This document shows, in pieces, positions 1 to 8,116 of a DNA stretch of 35,176 bases. This stretch comes from Halomicronema sp. CCY15110. Lineage in GTDB: Bacteria; Cyanobacteriota; Cyanobacteriia; Phormidesmidales; Phormidesmidaceae. Location: the NCBI RefSeq assembly GCF_016888165.1, contig NZ_JACSWC010000438.1:1-35176 (forward strand), read 5' to 3'. The number at the start of each line of letters is the position of its first letter. Position 1 is the first letter of the stretch. The translations under genes were made by a program, and so were the position numbers. A model generated the notes under the pieces. It saw only the letters and a program-made list of their open reading frames with translations. It ran no database searches and was not told the DNA's origin.

Positions 1-221
1 ATGCTTCCTAAATCACCATTCAAGATGCTTCCTAAATCGCCGTTGAGGATGCTTCCTAAATCACCATTCAAGATGCTGCCTAAATTGCCGTTGAGGATGC
101 TTCCTAAATCACCATTCAAGATGCTTCCTAAATCGCCGTTCAAGATGCCATCTAAATCACCGTTCAAGATGCCATCTAAATCGCCATTCAAGATGCTATC
201 CAGGTCGCCGTTGAGGATGCT
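1..221 (-). repeat. 24-bp tandem coding repeat (9 full units plus a partial)
   Basis: Nine full 24-bp units and one partial unit encode SILNGDLG-type octapeptides on the minus strand. Units differ mainly at third codon positions (CTCAAC versus TTGAAT alternate), and a few carry GDLD or GNLG. The array continues beyond the window. Exact-length units suggest expansion by slippage or unequal crossing-over. Confidence 0.9.
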
Positions 222-443
222 TTCACCAGTCAAATCGCCGCCACCAGTTGTTGTCGTGGTCGGTTCAGGCAAATTGCTAGGAGATTCGCCTGCGTTCTCT
301 CCTGGGTTCTCTGGGGCATCTTCCGGGGCAACTAAGGTCTGCGCTTCGGCAACAGGCGCAGTGACGCCTACTCCGATCGCGAAGGCCATCGGCAAAGTGA
401 CTGAAACCCAGCCAATGCCCTTCATCCAACGTTGAATATTCAT
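1..443 (-). CDS. Secreted octapeptide-repeat protein (partial, 3' end outside window)
   Basis: Translating the minus strand from ATG 443 gives a signal peptide (start MNIQRWMKGIGW, hydrophobic stretch, probable cleavage after VAEA at residue 37), a Pro/Glu/Thr-rich linker, then tandem octapeptides of the type SILNGDLG. The frame stays open to position 1, so the C-terminus is missing. An AGGAGG ribosome site lies just upstream of the ATG. The opposite strand is also open here, but only because the DNA is a 24-bp repeat; the minus reading has a signal peptide, a ribosome site and a coherent repeat, so I prefer it. It follows the VirB4-like gene in the same direction with a 46-bp gap, so it may be a surface or envelope component of the transfer apparatus. 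No family recognised; the function is unknown. Confidence 0.75.
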   Translation of the reverse strand, partial: MNIQRWMKGIGWVSVTLPMAFAIGVGVTAPVAEAQTLVAPEDAPENPGENAGESPSNLPEPTTTTTGGGDLTGESILNGDLDSILNGDLDGILNGDLDGILNGDLGSILNGDLGSILNGNLGSILNGDLGSILNGDLGSILNGDLGS

Positions 444-489
444 CGAGCCCTCCTGAACTTTGCTTACTAAAACTGCTTATCAAAACTCT

Positions 490-3339
490 TTAAACACCTA
501 CCTTTGCTTGCTCAGCAGGAGCCTCAGCCAGCTCAGGTCGTAACTGATTAGCCTCCTGCTGATACTTCTCAGCCAGCTTCGCGATGCCAGCGCCGTTCTG
601 AATTGCCTGAGTGTAGTCCTCAGCAAATTCATAAGTCGCCCTGAGTTTGTTGCCCCGCAGTTGACCCAGCTTCATCGCCCGCACCTGCTGCTCGTCGGGG
701 TTATTGGCAACAGTGGCAATCTGCACGGCACCGGGATAGTACCGGGCATAGATGCTGTGGCCGTCGATATCCACTAGCCAGTTGGAATACAAGCCCGACC
801 GTTTGGGATAAAAGGCTTCTGAAGCGTTGCGAGCGATAATCGTGCGCTCATAGTTGAGCAGATTCACGAAACTGTCGATCGCAACCGCCTGGATGCGGCC
901 CACCATCTTGACGTTCATGTTCTGCATAATTTTGGGGCCAGATTCCGATTTCATGATGGTGTCCGGGTCTTGCGCGGAGAGGAACACCTCAATTCCCGCC
1001 TTGGCCCCGTTCGCACACAGCCGCCCAATCAGTTGCGCAATCGTCTGATACTCAAAGAGAATGGGCGACTCATCAATAAAGAAAATGGACTTGGGACTAC
1101 CCAGCGCCCGACGCAGCGCCGCCGAGTACGCACTTAAAGACAAAATTGCCGCTTCGTTCTCATTACTGAGGTTGCGCAGGGCAAAAACGAGCAGTTGCGC
1201 GTCAGTGGGGAACGAACTGGGCCGACCGATCGCTTTGCCAATTCTGGAATTTAGCCAGTAATTGAGCTGCAACTTGATTTGACCCAACGCCGCCTCAATT
1301 TCAGGCCCCGCCTTATGCTCTAAATCCAGATTTTCATGGGTGCAGAACCCGATGAAATCGTGCAGTGTCGGCGTGTTATCCCATGCCGCAGAACCATATC
1401 CGGCAGCTTCTGCGGCAGCATAGCGCTCTCGAATCGCTGAATCTTTGAAATAGCGATTGAGCGCCCGCCCCAACAAACTGCGGATTGTCTGCTCTAGGAG
1501 CACCTGCCCTTCAGTTGAGGGCAACACCATTGTGACTAGAGCTGACTCCAGGAACGCTTTATAGTCCTGAAAACGCTCCTCTTTTTGTTCAGCCGATAGC
1601 CCCGACAGGTTGGGCATCTCCATGAGGTTGTTACTCTCGCGCCCAATGTCAAAGTAGGCCGCGTTGGGTTCTAAGAACTTGGCATAGTCGGTAAAGGTGG
1701 AGGTACCGTCCGGTTTGGGATAATCCAAACAGACGATGGGATAGCCATGCGCCAAGAACTGCGACATCATCCCAGAGACCGCAACTGATTTCCCGGAGCG
1801 GGTCGTCCCAAAGACGGCAATGTTGCGGTGCTCTTTAACGAAGTCAATCCGAATTGGACTCCCGCCCTCATCGGCAATCAGCTCAAACCCCGTTTTGCTA
1901 AGCTGCCGCGTCTGGGTCAGCGGCATTAGGCCAGGGGCTTCGTTACTGAGGTAAGTCATCTGGCGGTTGTAGGGAGAGCCCAGCAGCTTTTCCCAGGCCA
2001 GCAAGGGATAGCATTGCAGCCAGTATTGCCAAGCCAGCTCTTTTTCGCGAGTCACCTTAGCGGGCTGAATGAAAGACTCTGCCAACTGCCGACAGGCTTC
2101 ATCCAGCTTCACCTTCGACTTACGATGCACCAAAAATACGGTCGCCACCTTGACCGGAATAGAGCCCTCAATAATTTGAGCCGTGGCATCAACCGTCTTC
2201 TGAGTTCGCAGCGATGCCGAAACGTCAATGCTTCTATTGTCGGCAGCACTGAGGGCGGCATTATTGCTCTGCTTAATCAACCGCTGCATTTGGGTTTTGA
2301 CCAGCGCGGCATTCGCCGCCGTCACCTGACAAATGATCTCGGTGTCGATGAAGCTAGGCCGACACATCACATCCCACAGATACCGGAGTTGCGATCGCAT
2401 GTTGGCAAACCCGGCTGGCTTGCTGGTGAGCGTCATGACGCCAACATGACGGTCTTTGACCTTCACCCAAGTTCTGTCAGCTTCGGGAACGCGGGATTGC
2501 CCCCCTTCTCCTTGCACCAGCAGAGACTTGACATCAATTTCGCTGGTGTAGCGCTCGTGGATATGCTTGCCATCAAAGACGATGGGATTGGGCACCGCAG
2601 GAGCATTGCCCACGTTAAAAACGCGGTATATGTTACGCCACAGAGCATCGGTGGATAGGGGTTTTATATCGAGCCCCATCTTGGCATCCAGCAAGGATTC
2701 GTACAGCAGGTACCGCTCAAAGACGTTGCGAAACATCTCCTCGAATCGCCGCCGCTCAACCTGCTCACCCTTCCCCTTAAAGCGCTCCCAGGCCGTGACG
2801 AGCTTTGCCAGCATTTTTTCAATCACATCGGCATCAGCATCAGTCGGATCGTCGCCCCCGATGGTGACGCTGCAATAGATATTGAGCTGCTTGACCCGCC
2901 GCACCCCTGATTGAGCCAGCTCTTTAACTCGCTTCTTTTCGCTCATTAAAATGAGCTTCAATTCTTGAGATGGAGCATTGGCGATGAGTTCGTCTAACTC
3001 TGCCTGCCGATCGCTGTCATCAGCAAAGCTGGTGAGGTGAAACGTCAACATGCTGCCCGAAAAGAGTTCCTTCAGCCCTGATTCAACCTTTTCGAGCGTC
3101 GGCAAAACTTGGTCAGGGCGCAGAGTGTCGTGGATGCCTTGGCAGGAAAAGCCGAACACTAAACGGTAGGCATTCCGGCGTGAGAGCAACGCCGCACCCA
3201 CATCACGCCCCTTAGTTTGGAACTGGACGAAGCCGCGCAGGGCGCAGAAGTCCTCAAACGCTTGGACTGTTTGTTGCTTCTGTCGATTTTTGGCAAACAG
3301 CTTAACTTTTTGCTTGCCCAGCTTCCTATCTTTGCTCAT
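490..3339 (-). CDS. virB4: VirB4/TraC-family conjugation ATPase
   Basis: A 949-residue protein. It has a Walker A motif GTTRSGKS at residues 511-518, a Walker B motif SIFFIDE at 751-757 and a following LSAQDPD segment typical of the additional-strand ATPases of conjugation systems. The N-terminal 450 residues match the usual VirB4 layout of a variable membrane-associated domain before the motor. VirB4 proteins power pilus assembly and substrate passage at the inner face of the cytoplasmic membrane. The gene starts 4 bp after the VirB3-like gene stops and is third in the order VirB2-like, VirB3-like, VirB4. A coupling protein (VirD4) is not in the window, and a TraG-like role cannot be excluded, but neighbours favour VirB4. 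The symbol is used in the family sense. Confidence 0.82.
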   Translation of the reverse strand: MSKDRKLGKQKVKLFAKNRQKQQTVQAFEDFCALRGFVQFQTKGRDVGAALLSRRNAYRLVFGFSCQGIHDTLRPDQVLPTLEKVESGLKELFSGSMLTFHLTSFADDSDRQAELDELIANAPSQELKLILMSEKKRVKELAQSGVRRVKQLNIYCSVTIGGDDPTDADADVIEKMLAKLVTAWERFKGKGEQVERRRFEEMFRNVFERYLLYESLLDAKMGLDIKPLSTDALWRNIYRVFNVGNAPAVPNPIVFDGKHIHERYTSEIDVKSLLVQGEGGQSRVPEADRTWVKVKDRHVGVMTLTSKPAGFANMRSQLRYLWDVMCRPSFIDTEIICQVTAANAALVKTQMQRLIKQSNNAALSAADNRSIDVSASLRTQKTVDATAQIIEGSIPVKVATVFLVHRKSKVKLDEACRQLAESFIQPAKVTREKELAWQYWLQCYPLLAWEKLLGSPYNRQMTYLSNEAPGLMPLTQTRQLSKTGFELIADEGGSPIRIDFVKEHRNIAVFGTTRSGKSVAVSGMMSQFLAHGYPIVCLDYPKPDGTSTFTDYAKFLEPNAAYFDIGRESNNLMEMPNLSGLSAEQKEERFQDYKAFLESALVTMVLPSTEGQVLLEQTIRSLLGRALNRYFKDSAIRERYAAAEAAGYGSAAWDNTPTLHDFIGFCTHENLDLEHKAGPEIEAALGQIKLQLNYWLNSRIGKAIGRPSSFPTDAQLLVFALRNLSNENEAAILSLSAYSAALRRALGSPKSIFFIDESPILFEYQTIAQLIGRLCANGAKAGIEVFLSAQDPDTIMKSESGPKIMQNMNVKMVGRIQAVAIDSFVNLLNYERTIIARNASEAFYPKRSGLYSNWLVDIDGHSIYARYYPGAVQIATVANNPDEQQVRAMKLGQLRGNKLRATYEFAEDYTQAIQNGAGIAKLAEKYQQEANQLRPELAEAPAEQAKVGV

Positions 3340-3343
3340 GGCT

Positions 3344-3742
3344 CTAAAAATCAGTTCTAATGCGCTTGGGGCGACGCGATCGCTTCTGCTTTCGGTTGCG
3401 TTTACGCTTTGCTTTTTTTGGGTCCCTAGACTGCCCAGGGTCTAGCGGGCTGGAGTAATGTAAGTTGCCGTACAGCCAATAGGGAGTTGAATGAAATTTC
3501 GATAGGAAGCGGCTCGCGTCGCTCCCTGTGAGAATCCACCAGGTCGCCATCCCCCAGCAAATACTCAGAATCGTGATGATCCAACTTAGGCCCAGGATGC
3601 GGTTGGCAACAATAACATTTGCCAACGCAATCACCGACCAGGGAATGAGTTGATCTGCCGGGATGGGGCCAAAACTCGGCTTTAGGTTCAGCGCCCCATT
3701 CACTTGAATGAAATCGTCTGGATTTCGTACCGCCATCATCAA
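3344..3742 (-). CDS. VirB3-like small membrane protein of the transfer system
   Basis: A 132-residue protein with two adjacent hydrophobic segments at about residues 34-72 and a very basic C-terminal tail of Lys/Arg blocks (about residues 110-130). Size, two membrane segments and position between a pilin-like gene and a VirB4-like gene are those of VirB3/TrbD proteins, which sit in the inner membrane and act with VirB4. Sequence similarity alone is not strong enough to prove this; the call rests mostly on gene order. The start with three consecutive ATG codons leaves the exact first residue uncertain by two positions. Confidence 0.6.
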   Translation of the reverse strand: MMMAVRNPDDFIQVNGALNLKPSFGPIPADQLIPWSVIALANVIVANRILGLSWIITILSICWGMATWWILTGSDASRFLSKFHSTPYWLYGNLHYSSPLDPGQSRDPKKAKRKRNRKQKRSRRPKRIRTDF

Positions 3743-3816
3743 AAGCCTGTACGTGGAAACTCAGTTATCGAGATGAAAAGGCCAACTCGATAACCGTGAC
3801 TGAAACGGCCAAAGAC

Positions 3817-4365
3817 CTATGCGCCAACAACCAGTCCAGTTAAAACATCTGCGACTACGACAGCCACCACCACAATCAGGGGAGCCTTTGCTAGCTGCTG
3901 CCAATCGTCATCGTTGCGTCCGGCGTTGATGACGCGAATCAGAGAAACGGCGATATATAAAAGGAACAATGCGCGGAGTACGCCAAATATGATGGGGACA
4001 GTTTCACCCGCCGCATCACCGAAAGTTGTTGTAAAGAACTCTTCTGCTGCACCAAAAAATTGGGCGTAAGCATTGCCGTTCAGCCCCCCCCACAATGCCA
4101 CCCCAAACAACAGCGCAGCGACTATCCGCATGTATTGGCGGCGGTCAACTTTGTCAGCTATCTGCTGAATCGTCGGATTCGACCGTCCTGCGTAACCGAT
4201 CGCCAGTTTCGCCGCACCCAAGAAACCAAGACCGATCATTAGAGCGGACGCACTTACCGTCAGGTACACGGCTGCAATTCCGCCCATCACGCAATAGGGC
4301 AGAAAACGACTCAGCCGATGCGAGACCTTGCTTTGCTGTAGATCGCCAGTAGTTACCAAATACAT
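3817..4365 (-). CDS. VirB2/TrbC-like conjugative pilin precursor
   Basis: A 182-residue protein with four hydrophobic segments (about 22-41, 42-60, 80-101, 124-145) and another at 161-181. A signal-peptidase site AYA|QF at residues 99-103 would release an 81-residue mature part with two membrane helices, the size and topology of VirB2/TrbC pilins. The long N-terminal part resembles the extended leaders of TrbC-like propilins. GGAGGA lies upstream of the ATG. It is the first gene of the VirB2-3-4 operon, and copy A of the shared box is 40 bp upstream. A plasmid signal peptidase is encoded 1.1 kb away. The pilin assignment is an inference from architecture and context. Confidence 0.62.
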   Translation of the reverse strand: MYLVTTGDLQQSKVSHRLSRFLPYCVMGGIAAVYLTVSASALMIGLGFLGAAKLAIGYAGRSNPTIQQIADKVDRRQYMRIVAALLFGVALWGGLNGNAYAQFFGAAEEFFTTTFGDAAGETVPIIFGVLRALFLLYIAVSLIRVINAGRNDDDWQQLAKAPLIVVVAVVVADVLTGLVVGA

Positions 4366-4405
4366 ATAAGTAATCCTCCATGCCTACAAGCAGACCGTAT
4401 CAAGC

Positions 4406-4426
4406 AGATGTCTCTGAGTTGTTACC
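4406..4426 (-). promoter_or_regulatory. Shared transfer box, copy A
   Basis: On the minus strand this reads GGTAACAACTCAGAGAC followed by ATCT. It ends 40 bp before the start of the VirB2-like gene and matches copies at 6289, 16560 and 28022. A TTGACA lies further upstream on the same strand (4451-4456). It is probably an operator or promoter element. Confidence 0.7.
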
Positions 4427-4589
4427 TTTCGATAGTTTTATGTAAACTTATGTCAAGTTGTGTCCGACCAAGATGAAGCGAAAGTTTTAGGATACGTAAA
4501 TTATTGCCTGCCAAACATGGAGGCAGAAGCAGTAAAATCACGTAGTTTAGTGCATTTATGCAACTCTTCTAGGAGCGGAAAGGATAACA

Positions 4590-5414
4590 ATGCGCATACT
4601 CTTGGTTGAACAAGGAAACGGTTTAACGGCTTTGAGGGAAACTTTCTTCTCTCGCGATCTGGAAATCAACCAGTGTGAACCATATCAGTCTATCCCGCTA
4701 ATACATAGGGATCAGCCAGATGTAGTCGTCATTGACACAGAGACGTTTATAGCTTTACCAGCTTTCTTTTCACGCCTAAAAGAACTATACATAACGCCAA
4801 CCACAGGAGGATATTATCCCGTCATGATTGGTGTAATTCCTCGACAGTCTAGGATCCATTCTGAGTCCCTTTATCTTGACCTTGGGTTTGATTTAGTCTT
4901 TCAAAAACCTATCGAAAGCCAGATCTTTTTTTCCCGACTTGCTGCGTTAGATCGCAGAATTGGGATTGGTAAAGCAACACTGATGTCATCGCACTTACTG
5001 ATTAATACAGAAACCCAGGACTGTTATATAAAAAGTGCTCATGGCACCCTCTTTAAAGAATTTCGGGTTAGCCCCGTTCAGTTTTCTATCTTGAGGCTAT
5101 TCATTCAGTCTCCGCGCAAGATATGGAGTCGTGATGAAATCGTGGCGAATCTAATCAGGGAGCCAGATGAGGTCGGCGATAGAGCGATCGACAAGACGGT
5201 TTGCCACTTGCGCAGGAAGCTAAAAAGTAACCTGAAAACAGAATGGAGGCTAGAACCAGGATATAAATATCCCTTCATCCAAACGCAAGACGGTGTTGGC
5301 TATTACTTCTTCGATGCCGTGTCGCTCCCTAGCGACGACATCAACCATTTGACCGACTCAAACATCTTGGACAACTATCATCGTCAGGCGACGCTCACGA
5401 TGACGAGCGTATAG
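4590..5414 (+). CDS. OmpR/PhoB-type transcription regulator with a degenerate receiver
   Basis: A 274-residue protein with an N-terminal receiver-like domain (about 1-120) and a C-terminal winged helix (about 135-240, with VSPVQFSILRLF, DKTVCHLRRKLK and VGYYF). In the receiver a possible phospho-acceptor is Asp49 (VVVIDTE) and the conserved Lys is Lys106 (FQKP), but the usual acidic pair after the first strand is replaced by Glu7-Gln8, so normal Mg-dependent phosphorylation is doubtful. It is divergent from the VirB2-3-4 operon and next to box A, so it is a candidate regulator of the transfer genes. No partner kinase is visible. A GGAGCGGAAAGGA stretch precedes the ATG. Confidence 0.8.
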   Translation: MRILLVEQGNGLTALRETFFSRDLEINQCEPYQSIPLIHRDQPDVVVIDTETFIALPAFFSRLKELYITPTTGGYYPVMIGVIPRQSRIHSESLYLDLGFDLVFQKPIESQIFFSRLAALDRRIGIGKATLMSSHLLINTETQDCYIKSAHGTLFKEFRVSPVQFSILRLFIQSPRKIWSRDEIVANLIREPDEVGDRAIDKTVCHLRRKLKSNLKTEWRLEPGYKYPFIQTQDGVGYYFFDAVSLPSDDINHLTDSNILDNYHRQATLTMTSV

Positions 5415-5439
5415 ATGTCTAGACCAGTTTAAAGTCGCC

Positions 5440-5949
5440 CTAAAAAATGAGGATAACTTGTCCCTCAATTTGGTCTGCTTCGATCGCTCCCAAAAAGCGC
5501 GAGTCATAGGATTTTTCCCGGTTATCACCCAGTACAAAATAATGATCAGCAGGCACCTTAACCATGGGATAGTCTTCAGTTGCAGCAGTAGCGTAGTCCT
5601 CTTCAATGACAACTCCGTTGACAACTAACTGACCCGATTCAATCGCTACGGTATCACCTGGAATAGCCACAACTCGCTTGATGAACCTTACAGCCTCACG
5701 ATCGCCCAGGCCGTAACGAAAACCTGTATCAAACTGTACAAGGTCACCTCGCTGAGGACTCTGGCTCAATTTATTGACCAACACTCGCTCATCCGCTTTG
5801 ATTGTGGGCTCCATTGAGGGAGTCGGCACCACATTGATCGGAAAGAGTTGCCGGAGCAGCAAGAATAGCACTACGCCGGGACCACCAATCCATACCGTAT
5901 CCATCCAGCTATCTCGAATGATGGCCTTGCCTTTTGAAAAGGTTGCCAT
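5440..5949 (-). CDS. lepB: Type I signal peptidase
   Basis: With the start at ATG 5949 (MATFSKGK) the protein has 169 residues. One membrane segment lies at about 19-38, the catalytic serine is Ser45 in PTPSMEPT, and the general-base lysine is Lys91 in FIKRVVAIPGD; GDNREKSYDSR follows at 141-151. All catalytic boxes are intact. Signal peptidases cleave leader peptides on the outer face of the cytoplasmic membrane. A plasmid copy near a pilin gene recalls TraF of RP4, which matures the TrbC pilin, although this protein looks like an ordinary cyanobacterial LepB. The longer start at 5985 would overlap the upstream gene; I chose 5949 because it follows that gene's stop by 4 bp. Confidence 0.88.
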   Translation of the reverse strand: MATFSKGKAIIRDSWMDTVWIGGPGVVLFLLLRQLFPINVVPTPSMEPTIKADERVLVNKLSQSPQRGDLVQFDTGFRYGLGDREAVRFIKRVVAIPGDTVAIESGQLVVNGVVIEEDYATAATEDYPMVKVPADHYFVLGDNREKSYDSRFLGAIEADQIEGQVILIF

Positions 5950-5953
5950 GGTG

Positions 5954-6247
5954 CTACCCCCGAATAGCTGACGCGAAATCCTCAACCTTTTGCTCCAGCG
6001 TCATCACCGTGAGTTCTAGAGCCTTTAATGATTCAAGCTGCGCCGCATTTAGGGATCTCTGGGATAAGACCTCGCAGAGTTCAGAAAGTTCTTCTGCATT
6101 TCCCAACAAGTCTTGAACGAGAACAGGGGTGGAATATTCAAAGCCATCTAACGGCGAACTATCCAGACCCATTTGCTTGGAAATGGCATTTAGTGCGGCC
6201 TCAATCTGGCTGATTCTGTGGTTATCGCAGTAGTGGCCCTTCATCAA
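5954..6247 (-). CDS. Small helical protein of unknown function, co-transcribed with signal peptidase
   Basis: A 97-residue protein, mostly predicted helix with heptad-like leucines in the C-terminal half (SELCEVLSQ to LEQKVEDF). No signal peptide or membrane segment. I do not recognise the family. It begins 41 bp downstream of box copy B and ends 4 bp before the signal peptidase start, so the two genes form an operon. GGAGG lies upstream of the ATG. A role in pilin processing or transfer control is possible only by association. Confidence 0.65.
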   Translation of the reverse strand: MMKGHYCDNHRISQIEAALNAISKQMGLDSSPLDGFEYSTPVLVQDLLGNAEELSELCEVLSQRSLNAAQLESLKALELTVMTLEQKVEDFASAIRG

Positions 6248-6288
6248 ACCCGCGCACCTCCGAGAACTACTTCATCAAGATATCGAGT

Positions 6289-6309
6289 AGATGTCTCTGA
6301 GTTGTTCCC
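6289..6309 (-). promoter_or_regulatory. Shared transfer box, copy B
   Basis: The minus strand reads GGGAACAACTCAGAGAC then ATCTACTCGATA; the core differs from copy A at one base. It lies 41 bp upstream of the gene starting at 6247, nearly the same spacing as copies A and C. Confidence 0.68.
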
Positions 6310-6347
6310 TTTTCTCCCTGAGAGCGAAAGATACCCCCCAGGGGGAT

Positions 6348-6376
6348 TTGACATGAGAAAATCCAAGTACTAGTTT
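6348..6376 (+). promoter_or_regulatory. Sigma70-type promoter for the XRE-like gene at 6403
   Basis: A perfect -35 TTGACA at 6348-6353 is followed by a 17-bp spacer and TAGTTT at 6371-6376. A CCCCC/GGGGG palindrome (6334-6345) lies directly upstream and could be an operator. No clear ribosome site precedes the ATG at 6403. Confidence 0.5.
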
Positions 6377-6402
6377 GAGAGATCAGGTTAAAAATAATAA
6401 TC

Positions 6403-6789
6403 ATGAACAATTTGATTATGAGAAAAGCTAATACAATCAGCTTGAGACATGCTCTTGAGTTAACTCTTAAAGAATTTCAAATTTCTCGCGCCTCAATTAC
6501 ACAGGCCAGTGGCATTTCTGAAAGCAGCTTATCCCGGTTCCTGGCAGGAAGTACCGATTTAGGGACAGAGCGTCTGCAAAAAGTGCTCAATGGACTGCCG
6601 ATAGAAGCCCAATCATTTTATTTTGCGCTACTCAATCCCGGAGGGAGAGACGGAAAAGGTCAAACGACACACAAAGAAACAATAACGCTTTTACAGAAGC
6701 ACCTTATAGCCTGTACTCAAGACGAGTACATGGATATACTCAGAGAGGTTATCCAATCGCGCCAAAAAATCGTGGCTAGACAGCCTTAA
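6403..6789 (+). CDS. XRE-like helix-turn-helix regulator (paralogue of the gene at 8657)
   Basis: A 128-residue protein. Residues about 14-65 form a helix-turn-helix of the lambda-repressor type (ITQASGISESSLSRFLAGSTDL). The C-terminal half is helical and ends LQKHLIACTQDEYMDILREVI. The same plan, including the LQ.AL..TLK start and a late Cys-Thr/Ser-Gln segment, is found in the gene at 8657-9091, so the two are distant paralogues. It is divergent from the signal-peptidase operon and adjacent to box B, so it may control it. Its stop codon lies only 11 bp from the coding end of tnpB, so the IS element inserted right behind it. Start 6403 or 6418 are both possible. Confidence 0.68.
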   Translation: MNNLIMRKANTISLRHALELTLKEFQISRASITQASGISESSLSRFLAGSTDLGTERLQKVLNGLPIEAQSFYFALLNPGGRDGKGQTTHKETITLLQKHLIACTQDEYMDILREVIQSRQKIVARQP

Positions 6790-6800
6790 CGAGTTATGAA

Positions 6801-8087
6801 CTACCCCGCCTTTTGAGAAGGCGGGGTTTCCCCTGCCTTCGAGCGAGATTTTTGGCGCTTCTTCGCCCCAAGTTGCTTCATGCTGTTGCAATCAGTAGAG
6901 CTTGGCGACTCTGCGCTTGACGTTAGGCCAAGTTCCTGGCCCCGTGCCCAGATCAAGTTGACCTGGGCAGCATTGACATCTCTATCCTCGACATGACCAC
7001 ATGCCGGGTTAGAGCAAACATGAACTCTATCCTTCAGCGTCTTAGGTGTCAGTTCCCAGCATTCCGCACATCGCTGTGATGGCTTGAGCGGCTGGGTGGG
7101 GGATTCAAGGTGAAACCCACCAGCCTCTGCTGACTTGTAATCCAGCATTGGCCCGACCATGCCAAAGCCAACAGACAGGATGGAACGGTTCAAGCCTGCT
7201 TTTTGCTTTTTCCGTTTTCCCTTTTTGGCTCTGGCAGTCATTCCCTTGACGTTGAGTTTTTCACCGGCAATCAGGCTATTACGGCGAACTGTATCGCTGG
7301 TGAGTTTGTGTAGCCAGTCCATTCGCTGGTTGGCTACCTTTCGCTTGATTCGACTGAGCCGCCGAATCGCTTTACGCCACCGACTGGAGGCTTTCACACC
7401 TTTCTTCCGGTCGGGCTTGCGCTTTCTGCGAAGACTTTTGGATGCGGCCTTTACCTGGGCATCTCCCTCTTTGATGAAGTCAGGCTTAGCAACCTTTTCC
7501 CCATCCGAGAACGTGACCGCATCCTTGCAACCCAAGTCATATCCGACTGCCCCAGGCCCAGTTTCTCGAACGGGCACACACTCTACCGTGATAGAGGCAT
7601 ACCACTTGTTCACGCTGCGTCGGTAGACAATCGTGCAAGTGGTTGGCAACCCCCAGGTTCGAGCCTTGCCGCGCATCCGAATCTTGCCCAGATTCGTAAT
7701 CTGTAGTTGACCATGCTTGCCATCGGTCAGGGCTTTCCAACTCTGCTTGTCAGGGAAGGTCCAGCCCGAATACTGGCGGATGGACTTGAACTTGGGGTAC
7801 TTACTCAGTCCCTTGAAAAATCGTTGAAACGCAAAATCGACTCGCTTCACTGTTGCCTGCAAGGCATGACTACCGAGTTCGTTGTACTCGGGCCAGCACT
7901 CTTTGAAGGCAGGCAACAGGTTTTGCTGGTCGATATAGCCAACGGTCTTCTTGCTGACTTTGTAAGTCGTGATTCGATGCTCCAGGCAGGCATTGTAGAG
8001 GTAGCAATGCAACCTCCGCCACTCAAACAGCGTTTGCTCTTGCTGCCTGGTGGGATAAAGCCTGAATGTGACACGACGAGTTACCAT
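6801..8087 (-). CDS. tnpB: TnpB, RNA-guided nuclease of IS605
   Basis: A 428-residue protein of typical length. The N-terminal segment starts MVTRRVTFRLYPT. The RuvC residues are present: Asp184 (GYDLGCKD), Glu276 (IAGEKLNVKGM) and Asp370 (DRDVNAA). A zinc ribbon has Cys340, Cys343, Cys358 and Cys363. Nothing essential is missing, so an active nuclease is plausible. TnpB proteins use an RNA made from the right end of the element to cut donor sites and help the element persist. The coding end runs into the right-end hairpin (final residues PPSQKAG), as is usual in this family. Confidence 0.93.
   Translation of the reverse strand: MVTRRVTFRLYPTRQQEQTLFEWRRLHCYLYNACLEHRITTYKVSKKTVGYIDQQNLLPAFKECWPEYNELGSHALQATVKRVDFAFQRFFKGLSKYPKFKSIRQYSGWTFPDKQSWKALTDGKHGQLQITNLGKIRMRGKARTWGLPTTCTIVYRRSVNKWYASITVECVPVRETGPGAVGYDLGCKDAVTFSDGEKVAKPDFIKEGDAQVKAASKSLRRKRKPDRKKGVKASSRWRKAIRRLSRIKRKVANQRMDWLHKLTSDTVRRNSLIAGEKLNVKGMTARAKKGKRKKQKAGLNRSILSVGFGMVGPMLDYKSAEAGGFHLESPTQPLKPSQRCAECWELTPKTLKDRVHVCSNPACGHVEDRDVNAAQVNLIWARGQELGLTSSAESPSSTDCNSMKQLGAKKRQKSRSKAGETPPSQKAG
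6804..6826 (-). ncRNA. Right-end hairpin and probable end of the TnpB guide (omega) RNA scaffold
   Basis: A perfect 9-bp stem, CCCCGCCTT with AAGGCGGGG, overlaps the last tnpB codons. In this family the omega RNA includes the tnpB 3' end and the right end, and the guide is taken from the flanking DNA, here below position 6790. The RNA limits cannot be set from sequence alone. Confidence 0.5.
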
Positions 8088-8116
8088 GTACTAATCATGC
8101 CTTAGTCGAACATGCT

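Noticed and set aside
1-435. Plus-strand Lys/Pro repeat protein
   Set aside because: No ribosome site or conserved domain, and it is the reverse of a better minus-strand gene with a signal peptide.
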